Shown piece after piece: positions 1 through 10,000 of a DNA stretch of 64,000 nucleotides. The stretch is from Cymbidium sinense (taxonomy: Eukaryota > Streptophyta > Magnoliopsida > Asparagales > Orchidaceae), in NCBI GenBank assembly GCA_021442155.1, contig CM038228.1, positions 9,403,179-9,467,178 on the forward strand, read 5' to 3'. Position 1 is the first letter of the stretch. Each line of letters starts with the position of its first letter. A model generated the notes under the pieces. That model ran no database searches. It had not been told where the DNA came from and worked only from the letters and a program-made list of their open reading frames with translations. Made by a program: the position numbers and the translations under genes.

Positions 1-319
1 CAAATCCTCAGCCAAAATGAATCAGATGGGCAAAGTCAGTTTGTGAGAGGCTGGCCCGATCCAAGGCCAAATCCATCCCAAAAGGAAAAGTGAAGACAAA
101 CTTCTGGGCATCCATTAACACTGAACTGAACTGAGTTGAAATTCTGCACTTTTGAAAATAAACTCAAATTAGATCATTTGCTTTTGTATTTTGCTAACTT
201 TTTGAATTTTGATTTAGAATTTGAACCCACACTCAATAATTTGAATATGTTAAGTGAGGCTCATTGATTTTGGAGAGAGATTTTAAATTTAGAATTGGAT
301 AAGAGATTTTAAATTTAGA
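1..319. other. No recognisable gene
   Basis: Non-coding lead-in to the hairpin array. Around 225-250 there is already a weak relative of the array's inverted-repeat core. Nothing else is recognised. Confidence 0.4.
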
Positions 320-1790
320 ATCTATTTTTAACAAATTTGTGTATGTTGAAAATGAGTTCAAATATTTTGAAGAGATTTTTTATGCTTCCATTGGTTCATA
401 TTTGAATTTGATTTTCATGTTTGGGGATCCTTCATTTAACAAATTTGAGTATGTTAAAATAAATGGTCAATTGATTTTGTTTGGGGATTACTTAGCAAAT
501 TTGGGTATGCTAAATGAGTTGTTTGAAAATAATTTTTTTTATTTTGCTTGTTTGTTCATGATGTGAATCATGTGTGAGTTTGGAAATGGAATCTTTACTT
601 AGCAAATTTGTGTATGCTAACTAAAGTCCAAAGGTTTTTGTTTTGAATTTTTGAAAAGAGGATATTTATATAGCAAATTTAGGTATGCTAAATAAAGAAT
701 CCAAATGTGTTTGATTTTTGTGATTTAATTTTTTAAAAGAGGATCTTTAGTTAGTAAATTTGGGTATGTTAAATAAAGGATCAAAATGTGTTTAATTTTT
801 TATGATTTGATTTTGAAAAGAGGACCTTTACTTAGCAAATTTGTGTATGCTAAATAAAGAATTTAAATGTGTTTGATTTTTGAGATTTGATTTTTGAAAA
901 GAGGATCTTTACTTAGCAAATTTGAGTATGCTAAATAAAAGATCCAAATGTGTTTGGTTTTTGTGATTTTGATTTTTGAAAAGAGGATCTTTACTTGGCA
1001 AATTTAAGTATGCTAAATAAAGGATCCAAATGTATTTTATTTTTGTGATTTGAAAAGAGGATATTTACTTAGCAAACTTGGGTATGCTAAATAAAGGATC
1101 CAAATGTGTTTAGTTTTTATGTTCCAATTTTGAAAAGAGGATCTTCGCTTAGCAAATTTGGGTGTGCTAAATAAATATTCAAATGTGTTTGATTTTTGTG
1201 ATTTTGAAAAGAGGATCTTTACTTAGCAAATTTGGGTATGCTAAATAAAGGATCCAAATGTGTTTGATTTTTTTGATTTTGATTTTTAAAAAGAGGATCC
1301 TTACTTATCAAATTTGGGTATGCTAAATAAATTATCCAAATGTGTTTGATTTTGGTGATTTGAAAAGAGGATCTTTACTTAGCAAATTTGGGTATGCTAA
1401 ATAAAGGATCCAAATGTGTTTAATTTTTATGTCTTGATTTTGAAAAGAGGATCTTCTCTTAGCAAATTTGGGTGTGCTAAATGACAATCCAAATGTGTTT
1501 GATTTTTATAAAGAGGATCTTCACTTAGCAAATTTGGGTATGCTAAATAAAGGATCCAGATGTGTTTGATTTTTGTGATTTTGAAAAGAGGATCTTTACT
1601 TAACAAATTTGGGTATGCTAAATAAAGAATCCAAATGTATTTAATTTTTATGATTTTGAAAAGAGGATCTTTACTTAGCAAATTTGGGTATGATAAATAA
1701 AGGATCCAAATGTGTTTGATTTTTATGATTTTTGTAAAAGAGATTTCCATTTACAAATTTAGTTATGTAAAATGGAAGTCAATTTTGTTT
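320..1790. repeat. Tandem repeat array, hairpin subfamily I (about 85-115 bp units)
   Basis: About 14 imperfect direct repeats. Each has the inverted repeat TTAGCA, loop AATTTGGGTA, then TGCTAA (examples at 491, 601, 1211, 1380, 1675). The pairing extends outward through TTTA/TAAA into GATC on both sides, giving a stem of about 15 bp with one bulge and one mismatch. Between stems lies a T-rich spacer with the words CCAAATGTGTTTGATTTT and TTTTGAAAAGAGGAT. Early units (326, 436) use TTAACA/TGTTAA arms, and the unit at 1743-1778 uses CCATTTACA/TGTAAAATGG. Open frames across the array are only readings of the repeat. The origin is unknown; Tat-type retrotransposon 3' UTRs are a known source of such tandem repeats, and a Tat-like element lies just to the right. 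Confidence 0.85.
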
Positions 1791-2640
1791 CATGTTTCAA
1801 AGATGAAGTTTTTTGTGTGTGATTTTTTTCTTTTTGGAAAGATGGAAAATTTTAACTTAACACACATGAGATGTGTTGAGTGGAATTTCAAATAGTGTAA
1901 TTTCATTTGAAAATAAAACCTCCATCCAACATGTTTGGATATATTGAATGAAGAGGCTTATTTTCAACTTAGTACTTTTTGAAAAGAGAGAAATTCCAAC
2001 TTCAACATATGCGAGATATGTTGAAATAGAATTTCATTGTCATGATATGATTTTATTTGGAAATAAAATCTTCATTCAATAAATTTGGGCATATTGAATG
2101 AGGGTACTCATTTTCAAATATGTGCTTTTTGAAAAGATGATTTTTGATTTTGTTTAGAAATGAGATCTTCATTCAATAAATTTGGGTATATTGAATAAGC
2201 ATGTTCATATGTGCTTTTTGAAAGATAATTTTTTTAATTTTGTTTAGAAATATATTCTTCATTCAATAAATTTGGGTATATGAAGATGTTCATATGTGCT
2301 TTTTGAAAGATGATTTTTTTATTTTGTTTAGAAATGAAATCTTCATTCAATAAATTTGGGTATATTGAATGAGGATGTTCATTTGTGCTTTTTGAAATAT
2401 GATTTTAGTTTTGATTGAAAAGGAAATCTTCATTTAATAAATTTGAGTATATTGAATGAGGGTATTCATTTTCAAATATGTGCTTTTTGAAAAGTTGATT
2501 TTTTTATTTTGTTTAGAAATGAAATCTTCATCTAATAAATTTGAGTATATTGAATGAAGATGTTCATTTGTGATTTTTTGAAAGATAATTCTTAGCTTTG
2601 ATTTTTGAAAAGGTCCTACATGTAACAATCTTGAAGATTG
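1790..2640. repeat. Tandem repeat array, hairpin subfamily II (about 90-115 bp units)
   Basis: Continues subfamily I with the same architecture but different arms. Most units read CATTCAATA, loop AATTTGGGTA, then TATTGAATG (about 2070, 2165, 2265, 2345, 2430, 2530). They are separated by a spacer with GTGCTTTTTGAAA and TTTTGTTTAGAAATGA. Two units near 1850-1890 and 1990-2035 have much longer arms: TTAACACA/TGTGTTGA and TTCAACATAT/ATATGTTGAA. The last units (about 2615-2645) have AACAATC/GATTGTT. Loop and spacing are kept while both arms change together. Confidence 0.8.
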
Positions 2641-2984
2641 TTAGATGAGGTGTGAACATTTTATTATGTGAACTTTTTGGAAAAGTTCTTTTTGAAATAT
2701 GCTTTTATAAAGGATTTATTTTTCTTTTTTTTATTATTTTTGGAAGGAACCTTTCCTTACCATACAAATGGTAAGGAAGAAGGTATTTAATAATCTCTTT
2801 TCATTAAATTTTTATTTTCACCTATTGGGGAACCCAACATGGGGTTTTAAGATCTACACGAAGAGAGGTCCTAAAACCTAAAGGATGTTGGCTAGCTTAG
2901 CTTAAGAATTAAATAAACTAAGTACCAACAGAAAAGAAGGATAAACTCAGATTCATATGAAATACAAATCCACTATCGATACTT
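2640..2984. repeat. Degenerate end of the hairpin array
   Basis: T-rich spacer followed by a strong hairpin CCTTACCAT/ATGGTAAGG with a 4-nt loop (about 2754-2776). The arms extend outward to ACCTT/AAGGT. A smaller AACCC/GGGTT inverted repeat lies near 2828-2846. No coding potential is seen. Confidence 0.55.
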
Positions 2985-4008
2985 AGAGATTAAGTGGGAT
3001 TGATCAAAAGGAGGGAGTTTTTATCGAAACCAAAAGGGGATGACTAGGGGATGCTTATGATACTAGGAAGCCTAGTAAGCATCCCAAACTATCTTATGGT
3101 TGGGCTTTATATTTTTGAAATTTGAAGAGGATTATATGTTTAAGTTGAATTTTTATTAAAAATTTAGGGCTTACAATTCCATAATACAAGATTATGGAAA
3201 TGCCTAAGAGGGGAGGATTTAAGCTTGTAGCCCGCGAAGGAAAACAACAATCTCAAATCCTAAATATAGGGAGCTTTGGCAAGAGCCAAGGCACAACCTA
3301 AATCTTAGGCAAAAATGGGTATATGTTTTACCTCCACGAGAGGATAAACTACCCGACTGTTGGACTTACAACAGCCTGGGGGTGATTGTCAACTAACTCC
3401 TACGATTTTAAATACATGTAGGCAAGTCTTATGCTTTGCAAGATAGCTAGGCTATTGTTTATTTTAGAAAGGAGATTAAATCTTTAAACACACTCCCTAG
3501 GAGACTAGATCATGTAGGGCATGAATAATGACTTAAATCTAATGCAAATTTTGTTAAGTTTTATTTTAATTTTTGGACAATTTATTTGACACAGGCTATG
3601 GGATTCATAAGTCTAATGCATGAGAAAGTTTATTATGGGCCAAAACCGAAAGAGGTGTGTTTCCACCCTGACTCTCAAAGGTCAAGCTATTTTCTCTGGC
3701 AAAGGTGGAAGCCCTCCATTAGCAAGAGTGAAGCAAGATGATTTTTATACATGATGTGAGACACACAATATCTAGCTAAGGGGTTTGCTAAATCTTTGAG
3801 ATTTATGTCCTAGGCTTTAGGTGAGATTATGAGTTATTAATTTTTAATTTTGAGTTGATTAATTGGATAAAATTTTTTTTCTAAGAGCCTAATCACATCC
3901 AGGTCAATCATCAAACAATGAAGAAACTAGAAAGATCATGCCATCCTAATTGTACAAGCTAAATAAACATCAAATAATTTTTATAAAGCTAGCGCAAAAG
4001 AATGTCTT
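2985..4008 (-). repeat. Family C repeat fragment (copy 1)
   Basis: This stretch is the reverse complement of about 32690-33690 and matches 56170-57240 in direct orientation. Shared words include TTGGGCTTTATAT, AGGGCTTACAATTCC, ATGCCTAAGAGG, CTAGGGAGCTTTGG-like text and CACTCCCTAG. The similarity stops at GCAAAAGAAT (about 4008), where copies 2 and 3 continue. This is therefore a breakpoint inside the unit, abutting element A. The other end, near 2985, is also internal to the unit. No coding frame is present. Confidence 0.75.
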
Positions 4009-5110
4009 ATTCGGTCCCTTTCTTTTTGCTTAGTTGGACTTACTGAAAAAGAGCTTCCATCGATCTTTGCTTTTTTGCTTAGAAGACTTGTTGAAGGAAT
4101 TAAAATTTCACATTTGATATTAATACCAAATTTGACTTAGTTCCTTCTTAAGTGAGGATAATTATTTTTGTTGGAATTTTGGAAAATGGCCTTACGACCA
4201 TTAGGGATGATTTCCCAGTATGGGTCACTTGAACTTACGAAGTTGGAGGGATTTGAAACTTTGGATGCTCATGTCTTTGAATTAACGAAGTAGGAGGATC
4301 CCTTACTACGACCTTTATGGCACATTGAGTAAGCATACCTGTCAGCGAACGTGGCCATATTTGGCCATGTTGAGTCTGACCTTATGCACCCACTTGAGTC
4401 TTAGACTTGAGCAATTGATAGAGGATTTTATCATCGGGCTAACAGGATGGGGGATCTCTTACTACGGCCCTTGTGGTATGTTGAGTAAGCAAACCAGTCA
4501 ATGACTTGGCCATATTTAAGCATGTCTAGTCCAACCTTATGCACTCACTTAAGCCCTAGATTTAATGTATAAAGGGATGATGTGTCTCCAACTTGATTAG
4601 TTGTAGTTTGCAGACTTAAAAATTTCTCTTCTTAGCCAATAAGACTTTAAGACTTACGAATTTTGATTACATAATTTGAACATGTATATGGGGATCTCGA
4701 CCTTAGGCGCGATGCCAAACCAAATACAAAAGGAGGGCCCCTGTCTAATAGGGGAAAGCCTAACATTTTGTTATAAAATTTTTTAAAAATACCTCATGTT
4801 TAATAGGGGATCTTTGCAATGTTTCACAAGTATGATGACATCAAAATTATTTTTCATTTTCACACTTATAATGATCATATAAGTCTCACATTGATCATTA
4901 TAACCATTCATTTGAGGATTTTGGCCTTAGGCGCGATGTCAACCTAAAATATATAAAATGCGCCCTATCTAATAGGGGGATTTCTATTTTATCTTCAAAA
5001 TGCATTCTTATATTACAAGAGAATTTCTAAGTAAATCTTATGAAAGCTTTAAGTATGATATTCATTTGATTACACTTTCATGTATAATACATCTTTAGAT
5101 ATCAACCATT
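4009..5110 (-). other. Element A post-pol non-coding region
   Basis: Lies between the end of integrase and the left breakpoint. It is weakly similar to 35700-36560 of element B (same motif order: TTGAGTGAGGAGAG-like, TGTTGAGT, GGCGCGATGTCAA-like). No open frame of note. It corresponds to the long 3' untranslated region of Tat elements. Confidence 0.5.
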
Positions 5111-6240
5111 GATTGGCGACATTGGTCTTCCACCTTTGAAATCAATGAGTTGGTAGGTTCCTCCTTGATATAAATTTTTAATGACGAATGACCCTTTCCA
5201 ATTAGGTTCAAATTTATCGCCAATTTTGCGGTGAGGGATAATTGGTGTTCTTAGAACCAAGACAAATTTCCCTTCTTAAAAAGTTCGAGGATGCACCGTA
5301 TGATCAAATGTTTTGGACACCATCGCTTAGTAGACTTCTAAATTTTACTGAGCTTGGAGCCTAACTTTATCAAGCGTGTCAAGCTCTTCCATTCATACAT
5401 GAGCATTCTCATCTTGAGTTAGACTGTGTTGAATGGCTACTCAGAGAAAGGGTAGTTCAACTTCAAGCGGTAGAATTTCTTCAGCTCCAAACACTAGTGC
5501 ATAGGGAGTGGATTTTGTAGGTATTTTATAAGTGGTGTGGTAGGCCCATAATGCTTTCACAAGCTTAGTATGTCACTTACTTTTATTTTTGTTGAGGATC
5601 TTTCTAAGCAGCTTGACTAGTGTTTTATTGAAAGCCTCGGCCAAGCCATTTGCTCTCGAATTATAAATCAATGAGTATCGCCAGTCAATCTTCTATCGAT
5701 CAATAAATCTACAAATTTTAGTGCTTTTGAAGGCTGGACAATTATTTGAGATAATTTGGCATGGCACATCAAATTTGTAGACAATATTATGAGTGAAAAA
5801 GTTGGTCACATGCTTGGATGTGACTTCCTTGAATGGAGTAGCTTCAGCCCACTTGGAGAAATAATTAGTGACTACTAGGATGAAGCGATGACCAGCTAAT
5901 GATGGTAGGTCAATTAGTCCAATTATTTCCATTCCCCAGCATTCGATTGGCCAAGATGCTATCATTGGGTGCAACAGGTTTGGAGGTTGATGAATGATGT
6001 TGCCGTGAACTTGGCACTCATGGAATCTCTTGGCATGATCGATACAATCCTTTACCATGGATGGACAGTAGTTTTCATTCTTTTGATTTTGAAAGCCATT
6101 TTAGGACCTGATTGGTGTGCGCCACAGAGTCCTTTATGGATCTTAACAATCACTTTGTTGGTTCTTCTATTCCCAAAAATCATAGCCACATCTGCTTGAA
6201 GGACCTACGATATAGGGTATTGCCAACATAAGCATATAGT
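5110..6240 (-). pseudogene. Element A integrase, degenerate
   Basis: Would insert element cDNA into host DNA. In the minus-strand reading from about 6200 downward, the zinc-binding end (KRFHECQVHGN) is followed by the catalytic core, with VVTNYFSKWAEATPF and IISNNCPAF. In the family these read ...TDYFSKW and ...SDNG, so both catalytic aspartates have become asparagine. The third residue, glutamate in ANGLAEAFNKTL, is kept further on (about 5640), after an in-frame stop at about 5692. The C-terminal part (PNWKGSFVI, GGTYQLIDF, about 5130-5210) is a typical gypsy integrase tail, and no chromodomain is seen. Stops also fall near 5600 and 5450. The protein would be inactive even if translated. 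Confidence 0.85.
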
Positions 6241-6539
6241 CGAAGCATTTTATCAAATTGTTCAGTCATCGGCTTATTGCTTGGCAATTTGCTTTCTTTA
6301 AAGTAGTCGACAAAGGGTTATCTCCAATCTTCCTTCTATTCCACCATGAGGATTTTACTTTGTGGTGTTAGAGTTTCTTCAGATTGAGGTCTTGCCTCCT
6401 GAATAGTTTGAGCCTCATCTTGTTGATTTTGATGTGTAATTTGTAAGGAAGTGTTAGGAGAAAAATGCGCTACATCCTGCTAACTTGCATTTGATGACCC
6501 CTCTTCCAGTGGGGATTTTAGATTTATTGGCTCTAGGAC

Positions 6540-6960
6540 CTAATGAGTGCAAACACTAATTAGTATAAAATCATTATCGTCCATACTTGTCATCTCTTTA
6601 GCTAACTTAGCCAGGCAATTAGCTTTGCTGCTCATGCATCGAGAAATCTAAGTTATAATGATGTTTGAAATTTGTTTCATAAGCTTAAGAACTCATTTGT
6701 GGTAGTGAGCCAATTCAAGCTTGTTGATTTATAAATACCCAACACTTGATTAATGATGAGCTAAGAATCACCATAAACTTGTAGATTCTGGACTCCCATA
6801 GAGATGGCTTCCTCCAAACCTACCACCAACACTTCATATTCTGCTTCGTTGTTAATTCGTGGCTCAGTTAACCTGTATAAGTGCCTCATTATACCACACT
6901 CTAGTGTAATTAAGATGAGGTCGATGTCAGTTCGAGCCTTTGGGAGATTTGAAGGATGCG
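6540..6960 (-). pseudogene. Element A archaeal-type RNase H, degenerate
   Basis: Second RNase H domain typical of Tat-lineage elements, located between the first RNase H and integrase. The minus-strand reading gives NNEAEYEVLVVGLEEAI, then LQVYGDS, an in-frame stop, and LIINQVLGIYK. The glutamate in EAEYE and the aspartate in YGDS are the expected catalytic residues and are retained. The partner in element B lies at 37992-38310. A stop directly after YGDS and a frame change near 6700 show decay. Confidence 0.75.
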
Positions 6961-7263
6961 TATATTTGATGGATGAAGCTCCATCAAAATATAGTTCTCA
7001 CATTTGTTGATTTTTCTTTGCATATATATGCATGAACTGCTCATTAGGAAGATCATCATTGAGCAATGAATTTTCCTGGATGGGGTGTGCATCATGGAAG
7101 TCTACTAGGATTTACCCTTCACTACTTTTTGGGGAACATATGTAATGTCAAATTATAGCAGAAGAATTGCTCATCGTGCCAAGCAACTTGTCAACGTTGG
7201 TCTTGTCATCAAGAACTTCAATGAATCAATCCTTGAGATGAGAGTAATTTTATGAGATTGCTT

Positions 7264-7500
7264 CTAATGGTGTAGCTTTTGAACAGCAAAGATTAACGCC
7301 AAACAATACTCCTTAATTGGAGAATAGCGCATTTTTGCTCCTATTAGTTTTTGACTGATGTAATATAGAGTGTTCTCCTTTCCTTCTTCATTATGTTGCG
7401 CCAACATAGCACATAGAGATTCCTCTAATACTATTGTGTATAAGATGAGAGGCTTCTCTAGGATCGGTGCTGCAAGAATAGGCAGATTCAATAGATACAT
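7264..7500 (-). pseudogene. Element A RNase H (Ty3 type), fragment
   Basis: A 78-residue open stretch reading ...KPLILYTIVLEESLCAMLAQ, then EGKENTLYYISQKL, then YSPIKEYCLALIFAVQKL. This is the standard connection/RNase H segment that follows RT in gypsy pol (family words: LGAMLAQ..., YYISRTL, Y.PIEK..LA). It degrades the RNA strand of the hybrid during reverse transcription. It is separated from the RT segment at 7600-8202 by a frameshift or stop, and the downstream part is broken. Confidence 0.8.
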
Positions 7501-7599
7501 CTTGATACTTTTGAAAGCCTCTTGACATTATTTATCCCATTTAAAAGGAGTGTTCTTCTTCATCAACTTTGCAAAGGGTTGACATATGCCTGATAGATT

Positions 7600-8660
7600 T
7601 CATATAAATCTTTTGATGAATGCAAGATATCCCTTCATGGAACAAAGTTGGCGAAGGCTTCTCGGAGAAGACATTTCAACTATTGCATTAATCTTGTTAG
7701 GATCAATTTCAATCCCTCGATGTACAACATATCCTAGGAATTTCCCCGAGGAGACTCCAAAGACACATTTGAGAGGATTCATCTTGAGATCATATTTTTT
7801 GATTCTTTCAAAGATGATTCTCAAGTCATCAAGATGATCTTTGTGATCTATACTTTTGACAACGAGGTCATCAACGTAGCATTCTACTTTTTGATGAATC
7901 AACTCATCAAAGATGCACGTCATAGCCATTTGGTATGTAGCCCCAGCATTCTTCAAGCTGAAGGGCATGATTGTGTAGCAGTATATGCCAATTGGCGTAC
8001 TGAATGAGATATGCTTCTCATCTTTAGGAGCCATTTTGATTTGATTATAACCTGACGATCCACCCATAAATGAGAACATGTCATGATTTGAACTGTTGTC
8101 CACTAATAGTTCCGATACAGGGAGCGGAAAGTCATCCTTTGGACTTTTTTTTAAGTCCCTAAAGTCGATGCAGATATGAATCTGACCATTCTTCTTCTTC
8201 ACTGGGATAATATTAGCTATCTAGTCGACATATTTCTCTTCTTGAATGAAACCAGTTTCAATGAGTTTTTGGGTTTCTGCAATCACCTGTTCTTCAATTT
8301 CCAGTCTCATTCGCCTGGAAGCTTGCTTGACTAGTGCTGCATCTGATTTGATTGATAATATGTGAACCATCACATCAGGAGATAAGCCTGGCATCTCTGC
8401 ATATGTCCAAGCAAAGCAGTCCTTGAATTCACAGAGCAGCATTTTTAATTCTTTCCACTTTATCTTTAGGAAGTAGGGCACTGATAAACATTGGGCGAGG
8501 ATCTTCCTCAATTCCCAGATTAATTTCCTTAAGTTCATCCATGGTAGTTGTCTGCCCACCATCCTCAAGCTCCTCAAGTGCTGGCATGGCTCATACTTCT
8601 TCATTATTTGCAAGATTAATCTCAAAGAAATCACCTTCATTTTCATTATTATTTTCAATT
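7600..8660 (-). pseudogene. Element A reverse transcriptase, degenerate
   Basis: Two adjoining frames. 8658-8221 carries the N-terminal part (FKDCFAWTYAEMPGLSP, ETGFIQEEKYVD) and ends at a TAG where the family has a tryptophan codon. 8202-7600 carries VKKKNGQIHICIDFRDLKK, then SGYNQIKMAP, IMPFSLKNAGATYQ and the YVDD box at residues 109-112 of that frame. The first catalytic aspartate, normally in FMDG.SGYNQI, reads FMGGSSGYNQI, so one metal ligand is missing. The C-terminal side has FLGYVVHRGIEIDPNK and the thumb. This is a clear family assignment for a dead enzyme. Confidence 0.9.
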
Positions 8661-10000
8661 TCCACTTCTATTATTACATAGAAGTCTTGGATGAACCCCA
8701 TAGGACCCTAATAGTGTGTTTGTTTCTTCTTGAGAGAACCTTTTGGATACCACATCATCTCAAAGAATTTAGTCCTTTGTTTGTTTACTTCAGCATGGAT
8801 CCCATGCTTGCGCATTAAGTTCTGCATTTTCAGAGGATAATATTTTGGGATCCTTGTGGGCATAACTTTTTCCTCTTCAGGCAATTGCATTACCCAACCT
8901 GGATCTTCCCCTTGGCATCCCTCAAATTTATAAAATAGGCTTCTTGGCCCATGCTTTCTACGGAGGGGAGACACATAGATGGTCACCAATTCTTCAACAT
9001 TGTGAACTTCCCGAGTAGTGACTTTCGTAAAATATTGTGGAGGAACAGGAGTGACTACGAGAGTAGTCCCTACTGCCACTAGATCAATGATTGTTTTCAA
9101 GTATGTACTTTGCCTTCATAAGAAGATTAGAACTTGTAATTAGAGTCAAAATGATCCTCCTCATTTGATACTATATTTGAAGATTTGTATGAGCTTCTAG
9201 ATTTGGCAGGAGCACATTCGTCTTCATCTTTAGTATCACTGCCTAAATGAGGGACAATTCTATTTATTTTGGACTTGCTCTTTATATCCTTAGAGATATT
9301 TGGAGTGATCTCCTTTCTTTTAGTTGGTTTTTTTTGTCATTCTTCTTAACTTATCCTTTTGTGAATTTTGAAGTAGATGTAGTATTTTCTAGCTGCTCTG
9401 CTAGCTTTGAGTCCTTCGAAAGGAAGTAGTTAGCATCTCGGTATATCTTCATTTCATGCACTGCATAGGATTGCATATCATCCATAATCTTGAATTCTTC
9501 TTCTTCTTTTTGTATATTTCATACAGTGATGTAGTGTAGACAGGACAATGTCGTATTCATGAATCCATGGTCTTAAAGAGCTTTTGAAGTATGCTACCAC
9601 ATGAAATTTGGCTTCTGTGTAGAGACCTCTGAATCTGATAGGAAGGACGAATGACATAACAATTTTTTATCCCTTCTCATTAAAACATTGGACCAGAAGT
9701 TTATCTCACCCTAGATGTTGTATATCTACAGATAGCTCCTTGAGGGTCTTTAAATTCATAAGATTCATGGTGGAACCAGGATCAATCAAGATCTGAGGTA
9801 TTATAACTACGCCACTTTTAACTATAACATATAGAGGTCGATTATATTCTATAGTTCCAAGTATGATATCTTCCTCAAAAAATGTGATGGATGGGGGATC
9901 TTAAGTGTGCAAAACCTCCATTAGGCAGCGTTTAGCGAAATCCACTTCAAACTTCTCTGGTTCTTTAGAGCTTCAATTAGTGCATTATGGAGATCTTTTG
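8661..10000 (-). pseudogene. Element A protease and pol linker
   Basis: A minus-strand reading near 9770-9800 gives ILIDPGSTMNLMNLK, the retropepsin active-site region of this family (DPGS in place of the usual DTG/DSG). It is followed down to about 9440 by broken frames of the protease. 9100-8708 is an open linker between protease and RT (contains ...PPQYFTKVTTREVHN and RIPKYYPLKMQNLMRKHGI), probably part of the polyprotein. Unlike element B, the protease aspartate is kept. The frame is interrupted several times between 9440 and 9780. Confidence 0.7.

Noticed and set aside
1427..1750. 108-codon minus-strand frame with repeated YLAYPNLLSKDPLF-type peptides
   Set aside because: It is the translation of the hairpin tandem repeat. 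The unit length is only locally a multiple of three, and the frame breaks outside the stretch.
320..2640. CRISPR-like array
   Set aside because: Eukaryotic context. The spacers between repeats are themselves similar, and units are about 100 bp.
5969..6199. Plus-strand 76-codon frame with hydrophobic residues
   Set aside because: Antisense to the integrase domain of element A, which is clearly coded on the minus strand.
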